Part shown: one piece after another, positions 1-7,727 of the stretch
Layout: each line of letters opens with the position of its first letter
Position numbering within the stretch: the first letter of the stretch is position 1
Assembly: GCA_964436865.1 (NCBI GenBank)
Contig: CAYTFK010000056.1
Location: forward strand, 1 to 27,607
Length of the DNA: 27,607 bases
Origin: JAXGPP01 sp964436865
Lineage (GTDB): Bacteria > Planctomycetota > Planctomycetia > Pirellulales > Thermoguttaceae
Direction of reading: 5' to 3'
The notes under the pieces: generated by a model
Seen by the model: the letters and a program-made list of their open reading frames with translations, nothing else
Told to the model about the DNA's origin: nothing
Database searches by the model: none
Made by a program: the position numbers and the translations under genes

Positions 1-410
1 TCGCTGAACCGGTCGGCGGGGACACGGGCCGTCCAGTTGCCGCTCCGCGGCCGCCGCGGCGAACTGGAAATCGACGAATGGGCGATGTATCCGTTGAACT
101 CGCGCACTAGTTTTTCGATGCGATCCGGCATGTCGCCGAAGTCGTCGACAGCCAGTTCGACATCGGCCGTGTAGACGATCTTCCGCGCCAAGGCCCCGGC
201 CGGCGGGATGGCAGCGGGGCTTTCCCCTGAAGAGGGAGGCGAGTCCAGGGTGTCGTCAAGGCTCGTGGTGACGGCGGCATTCTCTTGCGCACTCTGGCTG
301 CACCCTTGGCCGGTCAGGATCCCAAGGCACAAGAGCAGGCTGCCGAGCATCCGGCCCAGAAGCCACGATCCGCCCGCGCTGAAAACCAGTACGCTATCTG
401 CCGATCGCAT
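1..410 (-). CDS. DUF4349-type lipoprotein, 3'-truncated by window edge
   Basis: The first 136 residues of a minus-strand protein that runs off the left edge. The ATG at 410-408 has a good Shine-Dalgarno (GGAG, 7 nt upstream). The protein opens with a hydrophobic segment and a lipobox LTGQGC near residues 32-37, so a lipid-anchored envelope protein is expected. A Ser/Pro-rich linker follows, then RKIVYTADVELAVDD, a Gly-Tyr-Ile step and RSGNWTARVPADRFS. That pattern is typical of the DUF4349 domain, whose function is poorly defined; members are envelope lipoproteins often with a C-terminal membrane helix. That end is outside the window. An internal ATG at 350-348 could also start a shorter signal peptide, but it lacks as good a ribosome site. 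The assignment rests on remembered family patterns, not a search. Confidence 0.8.
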   Translation of the reverse strand, partial: MRSADSVLVFSAGGSWLLGRMLGSLLLCLGILTGQGCSQSAQENAAVTTSLDDTLDSPPSSGESPAAIPPAGALARKIVYTADVELAVDDFGDMPDRIEKLVREFNGYIAHSSISSSPRRPRSGNWTARVPADRFS

Positions 411-510
411 GCGAGTGCTCCCCCACAGCCGTTGATTGCAGCCGCTGTTGTGTAGACGCGCTCGCAGGGCCGATTATTCCCGAAGCGCGGCAAGCTCTGC
501 CCGCGGGGCA

Positions 511-541
511 CCAGTACCGAGCACCAGGTACTCAGTACTGG
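511..541. repeat. short palindromic repeat (CCAGTAC/GTACTGG)
   Basis: CCAGTAC at 511-517 is the inverse of GTACTGG at 535-541, and a nested alternative pairs AGTACC (513-518) with GGTACT (527-532). It lies in the 165-base spacer between the DUF4349-type lipoprotein start and the stop of the Gfo/Idh/MocA gene. There is no T-tract, so a classical terminator is not clear. It may be one copy of a dispersed intergenic repeat. The rest of the spacer shows nothing recognisable. Confidence 0.4.
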
Positions 542-575
542 CCTCCGCGCTCGACCCGTCACGCCGTCTGCCGCG

Positions 576-1940
576 TCAGACTTCGTCGGGAATCACGTAC
601 GGGGCGCGGTACTCGCGCCGGTAGAGCTTCATCGCCTCGGCATTGTCGATGATCTGCTCGCTTTGGGCGTCGATCCGGAGCTTCTGGCCCCCCAGGCGAT
701 AACTGATATTGGCGGTGTGAATCAGAAGCGCGCTCAGGTGCCCCTCCTCGACGTCGGCCGCGGGGCGACGCCGGGTGCGGACCGCCTGGATGAAGTCTTC
801 CTTGTGTTCCTTGTCGGGGAATGGGCCGTGCATTTCGTCCTTGACCACCGGCAGGCGGTTCTTCTGCCGGTCGAAGACCTGCCAGCCATCGCCGTGGCGG
901 CCGAGCACCATCAAGGCTTCGCTGCCGTAGATCTCGATCCGCGTGCCGTTCTGCGGCCAGTAGGGGAAGATGTCCATGTCGCGCATCGCCATGTCGCTCT
1001 TGAGCATGTACGGCGTGTAGAGCGTCAGCTCAAAGGTCATCAGCATGCCCGGAAACTCCCAGACGGCCACCTGAGTGTCGGGGGTTTCAGCCGCTCCCTC
1101 GCTGTTGAACCGGCCGCCGACCGAGTAGGCCGTGGTGGGATACTTCACCCCTACTACCCAGCGGGCCAGGTCGATCTGGTGGCTGGCATCGTTGGCGATG
1201 TCGCCGCCGGAGTAGTTCCAGATGTGATTCCAGTAGCTGTGATGATTGACGTTGTAGGGATGCGCCGGGGCCGGGCCGACCCAGCGGTCCCAGTCGAGGC
1301 CGGCGGGCGGGTCGCTATCGGGTTTCTTCGGCTGGTTGGCCCAGAGCTTCTGGTTGTAGACGCGGCACATGTGGATCTGTCCCAGCTTGCCGTCCTCGAC
1401 GTACTTGCGGGCTGCCTTGCAGTAGGCGCCGCTGCGGCACTGGGTGCCGATCTCGACGATCCGGTTGTACTTCCGCGCCGCCTCGACCATCTTGCGGCCT
1501 TCCCAGGCGCTCTGGGTGGCAGGCTTTTCGACGTATACATCCTTGCCGGCCTGGCAGGCCCAAACGGCTGACAAGGCGTGCCAGTGGTCGGGCGTGGCGC
1601 TGACAATGGCGTCGACGTTCTTGTCGTCGAGCGCCTTGCGGAAATCCTGGACGCACTGCGGCTCGCGTCCCTGCTGTTGGGCAACCTCCTTGGCCCGCGA
1701 GGCGAACAGCGCGCTGTCGACGTCGCAGACATAGGCGATCTCGCAATCGCCCCGCTCGATGAATCCCTGGGCGAGCATCGCCCCCCGGCCGCGGACCCCG
1801 ACCGAGGCCAAAACCACCTTGTCGGCCGCCGGAGCGCCCCACACGCTCTGGGAGTTCTTGAGAATCGTGACCCCGGCGGCAACGCCTGCGGCGGCTTTTT
1901 GGGTCCGATCGAGAAACTGACGGCGGTTGAGTTGGCTCAT
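576..1940 (-). CDS. Tat-exported Gfo/Idh/MocA family oxidoreductase
   Basis: A 454-residue NAD(P)-dependent oxidoreductase of the Gfo/Idh/MocA family, probably acting on a sugar or cyclitol outside the cytoplasm. Residues 5-12 (NRRQFLDR) followed by an Ala/Val-rich stretch form a Tat signal, which fits export of a folded, cofactor-loaded enzyme. The Rossmann start is degenerate but visible (VGVRGRG, 48-53), and the family EKP motif is at 138-140. The C-terminal part has the planctomycete-style segments GLDWDRWVGPAP and GGDIANDASHQIDLARW. The start was set at 1940-1938, not at an upstream in-frame ATG at 2018, because AGGAG lies 6 nt before it and the Tat motif begins right after. Substrate unknown. 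It lies downstream of the three-part glycosidase on the same strand, 158 bases away. Confidence 0.92.
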   Translation of the reverse strand: MSQLNRRQFLDRTQKAAAGVAAGVTILKNSQSVWGAPAADKVVLASVGVRGRGAMLAQGFIERGDCEIAYVCDVDSALFASRAKEVAQQQGREPQCVQDFRKALDDKNVDAIVSATPDHWHALSAVWACQAGKDVYVEKPATQSAWEGRKMVEAARKYNRIVEIGTQCRSGAYCKAARKYVEDGKLGQIHMCRVYNQKLWANQPKKPDSDPPAGLDWDRWVGPAPAHPYNVNHHSYWNHIWNYSGGDIANDASHQIDLARWVVGVKYPTTAYSVGGRFNSEGAAETPDTQVAVWEFPGMLMTFELTLYTPYMLKSDMAMRDMDIFPYWPQNGTRIEIYGSEALMVLGRHGDGWQVFDRQKNRLPVVKDEMHGPFPDKEHKEDFIQAVRTRRRPAADVEEGHLSALLIHTANISYRLGGQKLRIDAQSEQIIDNAEAMKLYRREYRAPYVIPDEV

Positions 1941-1985
1941 GATCGGCTCCTGGGAAGGCAGTTGGTGGTGGGAGGCAGTCGATTG

Positions 1986-2014
1986 CGTGCTCGCGGCTGA
2001 GAGCCGTGAGCACG
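1986..2014. repeat. strong intergenic hairpin
   Basis: CGTGCTC (1986-1992), one base, then CGGCT (1994-1998), loop GAG, AGCCG (2002-2006), one base, then GAGCACG (2008-2014). As plus-strand RNA this is a continuous 13-bp stem including one G-U pair; as minus-strand RNA it has one A-C mismatch. It lies between the stop of the three-part glycosidase and the start of the Tat-type oxidoreductase, both read on the minus strand. It could attenuate read-through or stabilise the 3' end of the upstream message. There is no T-run. Confidence 0.5.
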
Positions 2015-2098
2015 GCACCCCTCATGGGAATGTGTGCCCCGGACGCCCCGATTATCGGCTGCGGCGCACCGCGGGTCAAGAAACCGGCCGAAGCAGAG

Positions 2099-4639
2099 TC
2101 AGTTCGCCTCACCAGCGACCACGCCGGGGAGGCGCCGCACGTACAGGGCCGTCTCTTTGCCGATTCCGGCGGGGCGCGGCCACGATTGGTCGCCGGCGGA
2201 AACCGCCATCACCTGCTCGACCGCGTTGCCCGTGGCGGTGTCGAACCAGCGGAGCAGGTAGGTCCCCGACTCCATTGCGCGCAGGCCTATGTTGTCTGCG
2301 GCATCGGGGCTGTAGGCAATATAGCTGCTCGACTGGCTGGCGAGGACATAGAGCGTACTGCCGAACTTGAGGTCGTTGCGGGGCGACATTCGATAGAAAT
2401 CCGTATCCTCCATGAATCTTCGGATTGTGCCGTCATCCATGAATGTCTCTCGCGTCACGTACTTCTTGTCGGGCCGATGGGACGACATGGCCGTGTACAT
2501 GTTGGCCATGGCCGACGTCCAGCAGTAGAGGCGGTTTGCCGGGCCGGCGTAGGGATGCTTATCAACCTCGGTATTGATCAGCACGTATCGGCCGGCGGCC
2601 TCATCGAAGTGGGCGACCAGCTCCTTGTAATACTGCTCGACATTCGGCAGGCCTTTGGCCGCCGACGAGTAGTGTCCCCAGGTCATGATTTTGATGTGTG
2701 GATCATCCGCGTAGTCCTCCGGCCCCACCCTGTCGGGATGGACCTCGTCGTAGTACAGGATCTGGAACATCGCCGCGATCGGATGGTGGAAGTCATCGGT
2801 ATTGGCGATCAATTCGGCTACCTTCTTGAGCCGCGATTGCTTTGCACGGGACAGCTTGTTGCAGCTCTCCTCGATCGCCCAGACGATGTTCTTGTGGTGT
2901 TTTAATCTGTCGACGAGCGTTGTGATGAGGTACTTCTCCTGCGGGTGCAGGTTGCCGCCGGCATCAAGCCTCCAGCCGGCCTTGTCCTCATAGTCGTCGA
3001 AGTCGTTGTAGAAATTGAACAGGACATTCACCCCTGCGGCTTCGAACTGATCGAGCCAGCCTTCCCATTGACGGAGAATGTCCTCGTCGAGCTTGCCGCT
3101 GGTGTCGCTATCGACAAACGGGTTGGCATCGGGCGCGCCATTGCCGGCCTCGAGATTGTAGCGGGAGTCTCGCATTACCAGCACGTGGAACGTGTTGGCG
3201 CCGGTGCCGGCAATCTTCTTTATCATCGCCTCCTGCTGACTACCGGCGCGCGTCCCGTCACTCTGGCGATTGCCGAAATAGAAGAAGTCTTCGGGGTTAC
3301 CGGCTCCAAACAGGAAGCAACGTTCCTCCCCATTGTACTTGAGACAATGGGGATGGGCGGGATCGACGATGAGCTGACCCGGCATTGCCGCCGGATCGTC
3401 CAACCCTTGATAATCGAGCTGCACGTAATCGAGTTCACCCCGGTCGTTGCCGTCCGCCTCGACTTCGACGGCAATTTCGTCGTCGACCGCGATGACGACG
3501 TCCTTGACGGTGTGCGTCATCCAGGCATCGTCGTTCCGCGACACTCTCCAGCTTTCACCCTGCTTGACACCGTTGACAAGGAGCGTGAATGTAGCGGCGC
3601 CCGCCTGATCACGGTAGCGAACGCCGGCATCGTAGCGTCCCGACCGCGCGGCATGGATCTCGCGGAACATGGTGCGTATCGCACCCGATTTCGGCGATCC
3701 CATCTTGACGGACATGCGTTGCGAGATCTGCCTGTTGCCGTACAGCGGTGCGCAGTTCTCCAGCGAGGTGAAATTCTCGGCTTCGAGCCGGATTGTCTTC
3801 CTCGGACCGGCCGGAGGCGGCTTCTGTTTCCGGTCGAGCACGAGGGCCAGCTTCTGCGGATCGCAGTCTTCGTCGCCCGTCAGAAAGGCATAGGTAATGG
3901 TGGCGTCGGAAACGTCGCATCGCCCTTCCGCTTCGAGCCGCGTGTAGATCCACGGCAGGCGGTCGTCGCTCGAGTCGCGCATCCAGTGAAACTGGGCCCA
4001 CTGGGCGGCGGTCGATTCCGTTCGGCTGGAGCACGTCAGCCCGCTGCCCGGCTTAACTTGAATCCAGTTGATCCCCAGGGAAATGATGTCGCGTTTGGTG
4101 CGGCCTTCGATGGTGCGAGTTCCGAAGCCGTCGTTCCAGACGCTGTGCGACAGGCAATAGACGTGCCTGCGCTTTGCCGGATCGGCCGCCAGGATGCCTC
4201 GATAGGGGACGTCCATGGGCCCGGCCAGCAGGTAATACAGGGGATCGTCGGCGGACGAGGCATTGACTGCGTCGCGAATGGCCTGGACGGTTCCCTCCAC
4301 GTCGGTACGGCAGTTGTGCAGGATCGACGCGGGGATGCCGTACCTTTCGGCGGCGCCGAGCACGCTGGCCGTCATTTCCTGTTCAAATCGCGGATCGTTT
4401 TCCTGGACGATGTTGTTGTAGTCGATGAGGACGAGCTTGTCTTTGAGTCCATAAGCATCGAGCAAGGCAATGATCACTGGAAAGGCGCCCCAGTCGTCCT
4501 CATCGTTGAAATTGCCGTCGTGGCTGAGCGCGATCCGCCCTTGCAGCGTGCTGCCGGACCAGGGGCCCGTTTGTGCCGCGAGGCACGTGCACGAAAGCAG
4601 ACTGATTCCCACAGCGGCGAGCAAGTGCAACCACTTCAT
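2099..4639 (-). CDS. secreted three-part protein: nucleoside-hydrolase-like, CBM, GH-A-type TIM barrel
   Basis: An 846-residue secreted protein. Residues 1-21 are a signal peptide (an LLSC at 14-17 could be a lipobox). Residues about 34-270 begin with DGNFNDEDDWGAF, an acidic motif like the metal loop of nucleoside hydrolases (related DUF1593-type folds). Residues about 282-412 look like a CBM6/CBM35-type sugar-binding module (IRLEAENF, GRYDAGVRYRD, LDYVQLDY). Residues about 425-760 form a clan GH-A style TIM barrel with likely acid/base Glu in NIVWAIEES (590 or 591) and nucleophile Glu in YVLINTEVD (691). The start at 4639 is chosen because GAGG lies 6 nt upstream; an ATG at 4651 directly abuts the preceding stop codon. 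It follows the nitrilase by 12 bases, so the two are likely co-translated. Domain names are inferred by eye and the substrate is unknown. Confidence 0.8.
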   Translation of the reverse strand: MKWLHLLAAVGISLLSCTCLAAQTGPWSGSTLQGRIALSHDGNFNDEDDWGAFPVIIALLDAYGLKDKLVLIDYNNIVQENDPRFEQEMTASVLGAAERYGIPASILHNCRTDVEGTVQAIRDAVNASSADDPLYYLLAGPMDVPYRGILAADPAKRRHVYCLSHSVWNDGFGTRTIEGRTKRDIISLGINWIQVKPGSGLTCSSRTESTAAQWAQFHWMRDSSDDRLPWIYTRLEAEGRCDVSDATITYAFLTGDEDCDPQKLALVLDRKQKPPPAGPRKTIRLEAENFTSLENCAPLYGNRQISQRMSVKMGSPKSGAIRTMFREIHAARSGRYDAGVRYRDQAGAATFTLLVNGVKQGESWRVSRNDDAWMTHTVKDVVIAVDDEIAVEVEADGNDRGELDYVQLDYQGLDDPAAMPGQLIVDPAHPHCLKYNGEERCFLFGAGNPEDFFYFGNRQSDGTRAGSQQEAMIKKIAGTGANTFHVLVMRDSRYNLEAGNGAPDANPFVDSDTSGKLDEDILRQWEGWLDQFEAAGVNVLFNFYNDFDDYEDKAGWRLDAGGNLHPQEKYLITTLVDRLKHHKNIVWAIEESCNKLSRAKQSRLKKVAELIANTDDFHHPIAAMFQILYYDEVHPDRVGPEDYADDPHIKIMTWGHYSSAAKGLPNVEQYYKELVAHFDEAAGRYVLINTEVDKHPYAGPANRLYCWTSAMANMYTAMSSHRPDKKYVTRETFMDDGTIRRFMEDTDFYRMSPRNDLKFGSTLYVLASQSSSYIAYSPDAADNIGLRAMESGTYLLRWFDTATGNAVEQVMAVSAGDQSWPRPAGIGKETALYVRRLPGVVAGEAN

Positions 4640-4651
4640 GGCTGACCTCAT

Positions 4652-6085
4652 CTATTCCGGGGCAATGATCGCGGCGCCGAGGCGATACCAGGCGTCCATC
4701 TGCGGATTGAAGTTCGAGGTGCGGCGCGGGTGATACTGGTTCATCGATCTCACACGGCGAGTGGCCGAGACAAGCTCCGGTCCCGCGCCCGCCTGAACCA
4801 CCAGATTGGCCGAGAATGGCGAATAGATCTCTACGGCGCCGGTATTCGGGCGGGCCAAGTCGCGGACCTCGGCTCGCCGCTCCTCAATGTCGCGAAGATC
4901 ATCCCAGATCGCGCTGCCAATCACGTTCACGTTCACTGTGAAGGTCTGAAACGATGCCATGTTCGACCAGACCTGGAGACGGCGCAGGCTGGCATCCGGG
5001 CTGCTGGACGCATCGTGGTCGAGGTGGACGTGAATCTGCGCGCCGGCTACCGCCGCGAGTTCGGCCAGTTCGGACCACAGTGCATCGCGGCCGATCGTCA
5101 CCACGGCGGGCACTCCTTTGACCTGAAACCACATCGCCTTCGGACTCACGCCGGGTTTGAGGGGAGCAGCGGCCGAGAGCTGATCGTAGCGCGTCAGCAC
5201 GGCGCCCTCTGGTCCCAGGACAAACGCGGAGTTACGATGGCCGCCTTCCGCGTCATGCTCCGTGCCGACGACGACCGTGACGCGGTGCTCGCGCGCGGCG
5301 GCCTGCAGTCGAGTCAACGATGCCTCTGAAATGGAGCGCTCGGGGAACGCGATGAGATCAGCGCCCTTGGCATGAGCCTCGCCGATCATGGCCACCATTG
5401 CTCCGACATCACCAGTCACCTGCGCGGCGGCGAGCGTGATCTCGGTCTCGGCCGACGTGAATTGCCGAAGCGACGGCGCGTCGACCGCGTGCCCCTCTTG
5501 CAGCTTCATGCCCGCCTTCCAGAACGGCTCGAGCGCCGGATGCGCCGCGCGGGCCAGCGCCTCGCCGCGCGTGGCCTCGTTCAGATCCAGGTCGGCCACT
5601 ACCATCGTCTCTGTGTCATGCCGCGCCGCGGCGGCGATCCGGCCGTCGGGTGCGATGATCGCGGAGTGCCCATGGCGGAGTTGGCGGGGATCGTCAGTGT
5701 CGGAAACGCCGGACAGCCGGTTGCCCGTATTGGCGAAGATCACCCAGGCGTTGTTGCGCATCGCGCGCGGGACATACCAGTACCACTCCAGCGGCGCGAC
5801 CCATTCGCTGGCAAAGTTGCACGAGAGTTCGAAGCTGATCTGCGCCCCCTGCTGAATGGGAATTTCTTCAATGCCGCGCAGCCAGCGGTCGGCGCAGATC
5901 ATCGCGCTGCACGGGACGCCGTCGATGCGGAACACGCCGGGCATCGGCGCGCTGTGCTGGTCGTAGAGCTTGTCGCAGCGAAAGATCTCGCGGCCTTCCG
6001 GATCGGCCACGAACATCCAGTTCGTGTTTCGCTTGGCCTTCGGCCGATAGCTCGATATGCCGCACACGACATAAACGCGGTGCTC
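4652..6085 (-). CDS. tandem nitrilase-superfamily protein, 5' end lost in assembly gap
   Basis: The 477 C-terminal residues of a carbon-nitrogen hydrolase; the N-terminus falls in the N-run at 6086-6185. The visible part holds most of one nitrilase domain and a complete second one. Domain 1 keeps the catalytic Lys (FRCDKLYDQHS, visible residue 39) and Cys (AMICADRW, residue 64); its Glu should lie in the gap. Domain 2 starts near residue 213 (EITLAAAQVTGD), keeps Glu249 (LIAFPERS), but has Gln302 in place of Lys and Gly332 in place of Cys, so it should be inactive. Such enzymes hydrolyse amides, nitriles or carbamoyl groups in the cytoplasm; the substrate cannot be inferred. An open frame continues across the gap into 6442, but that part is tadA in another frame and is not coding. 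About 70-80 residues seem to be missing. Confidence 0.88.
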   Translation of the reverse strand, partial: EHRVYVVCGISSYRPKAKRNTNWMFVADPEGREIFRCDKLYDQHSAPMPGVFRIDGVPCSAMICADRWLRGIEEIPIQQGAQISFELSCNFASEWVAPLEWYWYVPRAMRNNAWVIFANTGNRLSGVSDTDDPRQLRHGHSAIIAPDGRIAAAARHDTETMVVADLDLNEATRGEALARAAHPALEPFWKAGMKLQEGHAVDAPSLRQFTSAETEITLAAAQVTGDVGAMVAMIGEAHAKGADLIAFPERSISEASLTRLQAAAREHRVTVVVGTEHDAEGGHRNSAFVLGPEGAVLTRYDQLSAAAPLKPGVSPKAMWFQVKGVPAVVTIGRDALWSELAELAAVAGAQIHVHLDHDASSSPDASLRRLQVWSNMASFQTFTVNVNVIGSAIWDDLRDIEERRAEVRDLARPNTGAVEIYSPFSANLVVQAGAGPELVSATRRVRSMNQYHPRRTSNFNPQMDAWYRLGAAIIAPE

Positions 6086-6185
6086 NNNNNNNNNNNNNNN
6101 NNNNNNNNNNNNNNNNNNNNNNNNNNNNNNNNNNNNNNNNNNNNNNNNNNNNNNNNNNNNNNNNNNNNNNNNNNNNNNNNNNNNN
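6086..6185. other. assembly gap of 100 N
   Basis: Exactly 100 unknown bases, the usual placeholder for a gap of unspecified size. The missing N-terminus of the nitrilase needs roughly 200 bases or more, so the true gap is probably longer. Any reading frame drawn across it is meaningless. Confidence 0.98.
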
Positions 6186-6222
6186 CCGTTCTGAGGCGCT
6201 GCTATGGGGCCTCGGCTGCCGA

Positions 6223-6681
6223 TCACTTCTTCCCCAAACGGCGTTGTTCGACAAAAAACCGCGTGAGGATCTGGCCGCACGGTTCGGCGAGCACGCCGGG
6301 CACGATCAGGCAGCGATGGTTGAGCCGCGAGTCGTCCAGAAGCTGGTAGAGCGTTCGCACCGCCCCGGCCTTGGGATCGGCCGCGCCGTACACGACCGTG
6401 GGGAGCCGGGCCTGAACAATCGCGCCGGCGCACATCGGGCACGGTTCAAGGGTCACGTAGAGCGTGCAACCGTCGAGCCGCCACGAGCCGCGCGACTGTG
6501 CGGCCTGGGTAATGGCGATCATCTCGGCGTGGGCCGTCGGATCGCGAAGCTGCTCGCGCTGGTTGTGCGCCGCGGCGATGATCTGTTCGCCATAGGTGAT
6601 CACCGCCCCCACGGGCACTTCGTTCTCGGCCAGCGCGAGCTCCGCTTCCTGGAGCGCCAGGCGCATGAAATGTTCGTGCAT
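6223..6681 (-). CDS. tadA: tRNA adenosine(34) deaminase TadA
   Basis: A 152-residue zinc deaminase that converts adenosine to inosine at the wobble position of tRNA-Arg(ACG), a housekeeping cytoplasmic function. The zinc and proton-shuttle signature HAE is at residues 51-53 (DPTAHAEMIAI) and PCPMC with the two zinc cysteines is at 80-84 (TLEPCPMCAGAI). The length is normal for bacterial TadA. The ATG at 6681-6679 has AGGA 5 nt upstream. It lies 64 bases downstream of the sugar isomerase/epimerase gene and just before the assembly gap, so whether it belongs to a transcript with the nitrilase cannot be judged. Its presence among catabolic genes looks incidental. Confidence 0.97.
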   Translation of the reverse strand: MHEHFMRLALQEAELALAENEVPVGAVITYGEQIIAAAHNQREQLRDPTAHAEMIAITQAAQSRGSWRLDGCTLYVTLEPCPMCAGAIVQARLPTVVYGAADPKAGAVRTLYQLLDDSRLNHRCLIVPGVLAEPCGQILTRFFVEQRRLGKK

Positions 6682-6745
6682 CCGGTTCCTCGTGGCAGGA
6701 CGGACTTCGGTCTAACACAGTCGCCCAGGCGGGCTGAAGCCGGCC

Positions 6746-7663
6746 CTACTTCGGGATGTATTGCCGCAGGAAGGCGCCGCTTTCGCGCAGCGACTGCTTC
6801 CGCGATTCAAGCGAACCTTCGAAGTCGCGGTCCTCGACCTCGATGCACACCGGTCCGTCGTATCCGGCGGCCGCCAGCGCGGCCACGTACTGCTTCCAGT
6901 CGACCTCGCCGCGGCCGGGCAGCTTGGGCGTGTGGTACTCCAGCGGCGTGGCGAGAATGCCCACGTCGTTGAGCCGATCGACGTCGATCTTCGCGTCCTT
7001 GGCATGGGCGTGGAAGATGCGATCGGCGAACTCGGCGATCGGCTTCAGATAGTCCATCCGCTGCCAGATGAAGTGCGACGGATCGTAGTTCAACCCGAAG
7101 TTCGGGTTGGGGATGTCTTCGAACATCTTCCGCCAGATGCGCGGCGAATGCGCCAGGTTCTTGCCCGACGGCCACTCGTCGCCGGTGAAGTACATGGGGC
7201 AGTTCTCGATGCCGATCCGCACGCCGTGATCCTGTGCGAACTGGATGAGCGGCCGCCAGACTTCGAGAAACCGCGGCCAGATCTCCTTGACCGACTGCTT
7301 GGGATCGCGGCCGATAAAGGTATTGACCCGATCGAGGCCCAACTGCTCGGCGGCGAGGATCACCTTGCGGATGTGCTCGACGGCCACGGCGGCTTCCTCG
7401 GCATCGGCCGAAAGGGCATTGGGATAGTAGCCCAGCCCGCTGATGGCGACCCCCGCCGACTCCATCGTCTCGCGGACCTTCTGCGCCTCGCCGGGACCAA
7501 AACCGACGACGTCGATGTGCGTCACTCCGGCATAGCGCCGTTCGGCTTTGCCCTTGGGCCAGCACATGACTTCGATGCAGTCGAACCCCTCGGAGGCCGC
7601 GAAGCTAGCCACTTCCTCCAACGACAACTCGGGCAGGATCGCACTGACGAAACCCAATTGCAT
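6746..7663 (-). CDS. sugar phosphate isomerase/epimerase-like TIM-barrel protein
   Basis: A 305-residue cytoplasmic protein of the AP-endonuclease-2/xylose-isomerase-like TIM-barrel superfamily. It opens directly on the first strand (MQLGFVSAILPELSLEEV) with no signal peptide. The metal-binding strand ends are visible: Glu in VRIGIENCPM, Asp/His in NYDPSHFIWQ, His in FHAHAKDAKI and Glu in CIEVEDRDFEGS. Family members epimerise or isomerise sugars or act on keto-sugars through a divalent metal. The start at 7663 has GGAG 7 nt upstream. The gene lies 64 bases downstream of a cytoplasmic Gfo/Idh/MocA dehydrogenase, a common pairing in sugar and inositol catabolism, so it probably acts on the oxidised product of that enzyme. 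The exact substrate is unknown. Confidence 0.9.
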   Translation of the reverse strand: MQLGFVSAILPELSLEEVASFAASEGFDCIEVMCWPKGKAERRYAGVTHIDVVGFGPGEAQKVRETMESAGVAISGLGYYPNALSADAEEAAVAVEHIRKVILAAEQLGLDRVNTFIGRDPKQSVKEIWPRFLEVWRPLIQFAQDHGVRIGIENCPMYFTGDEWPSGKNLAHSPRIWRKMFEDIPNPNFGLNYDPSHFIWQRMDYLKPIAEFADRIFHAHAKDAKIDVDRLNDVGILATPLEYHTPKLPGRGEVDWKQYVAALAAAGYDGPVCIEVEDRDFEGSLESRKQSLRESGAFLRQYIPK

Positions 7664-7727
7664 GGCTTGTCTCCTCAGATCGGGTCAAATGATGATGTTC
7701 GACTCCCATTCGCGACGGGGACGCAGG

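Noticed and set aside
663..1571. 302-residue plus-strand open frame
   Set aside because: Antisense to the Gfo/Idh/MocA gene, whose motifs and Tat signal are clear; high GC keeps the reverse frame open and the sequence matches no family pattern.
2945..4645. 566-residue plus-strand open frame
   Set aside because: Mirror of the three-part glycosidase; low-complexity, Val/Asp/Arg-rich composition and no domain motif.
6186..6442. Extension of the nitrilase frame across the N-run
   Set aside because: The bases code for TadA in another frame, and the gap size is nominal, so continuity of frame is accidental.
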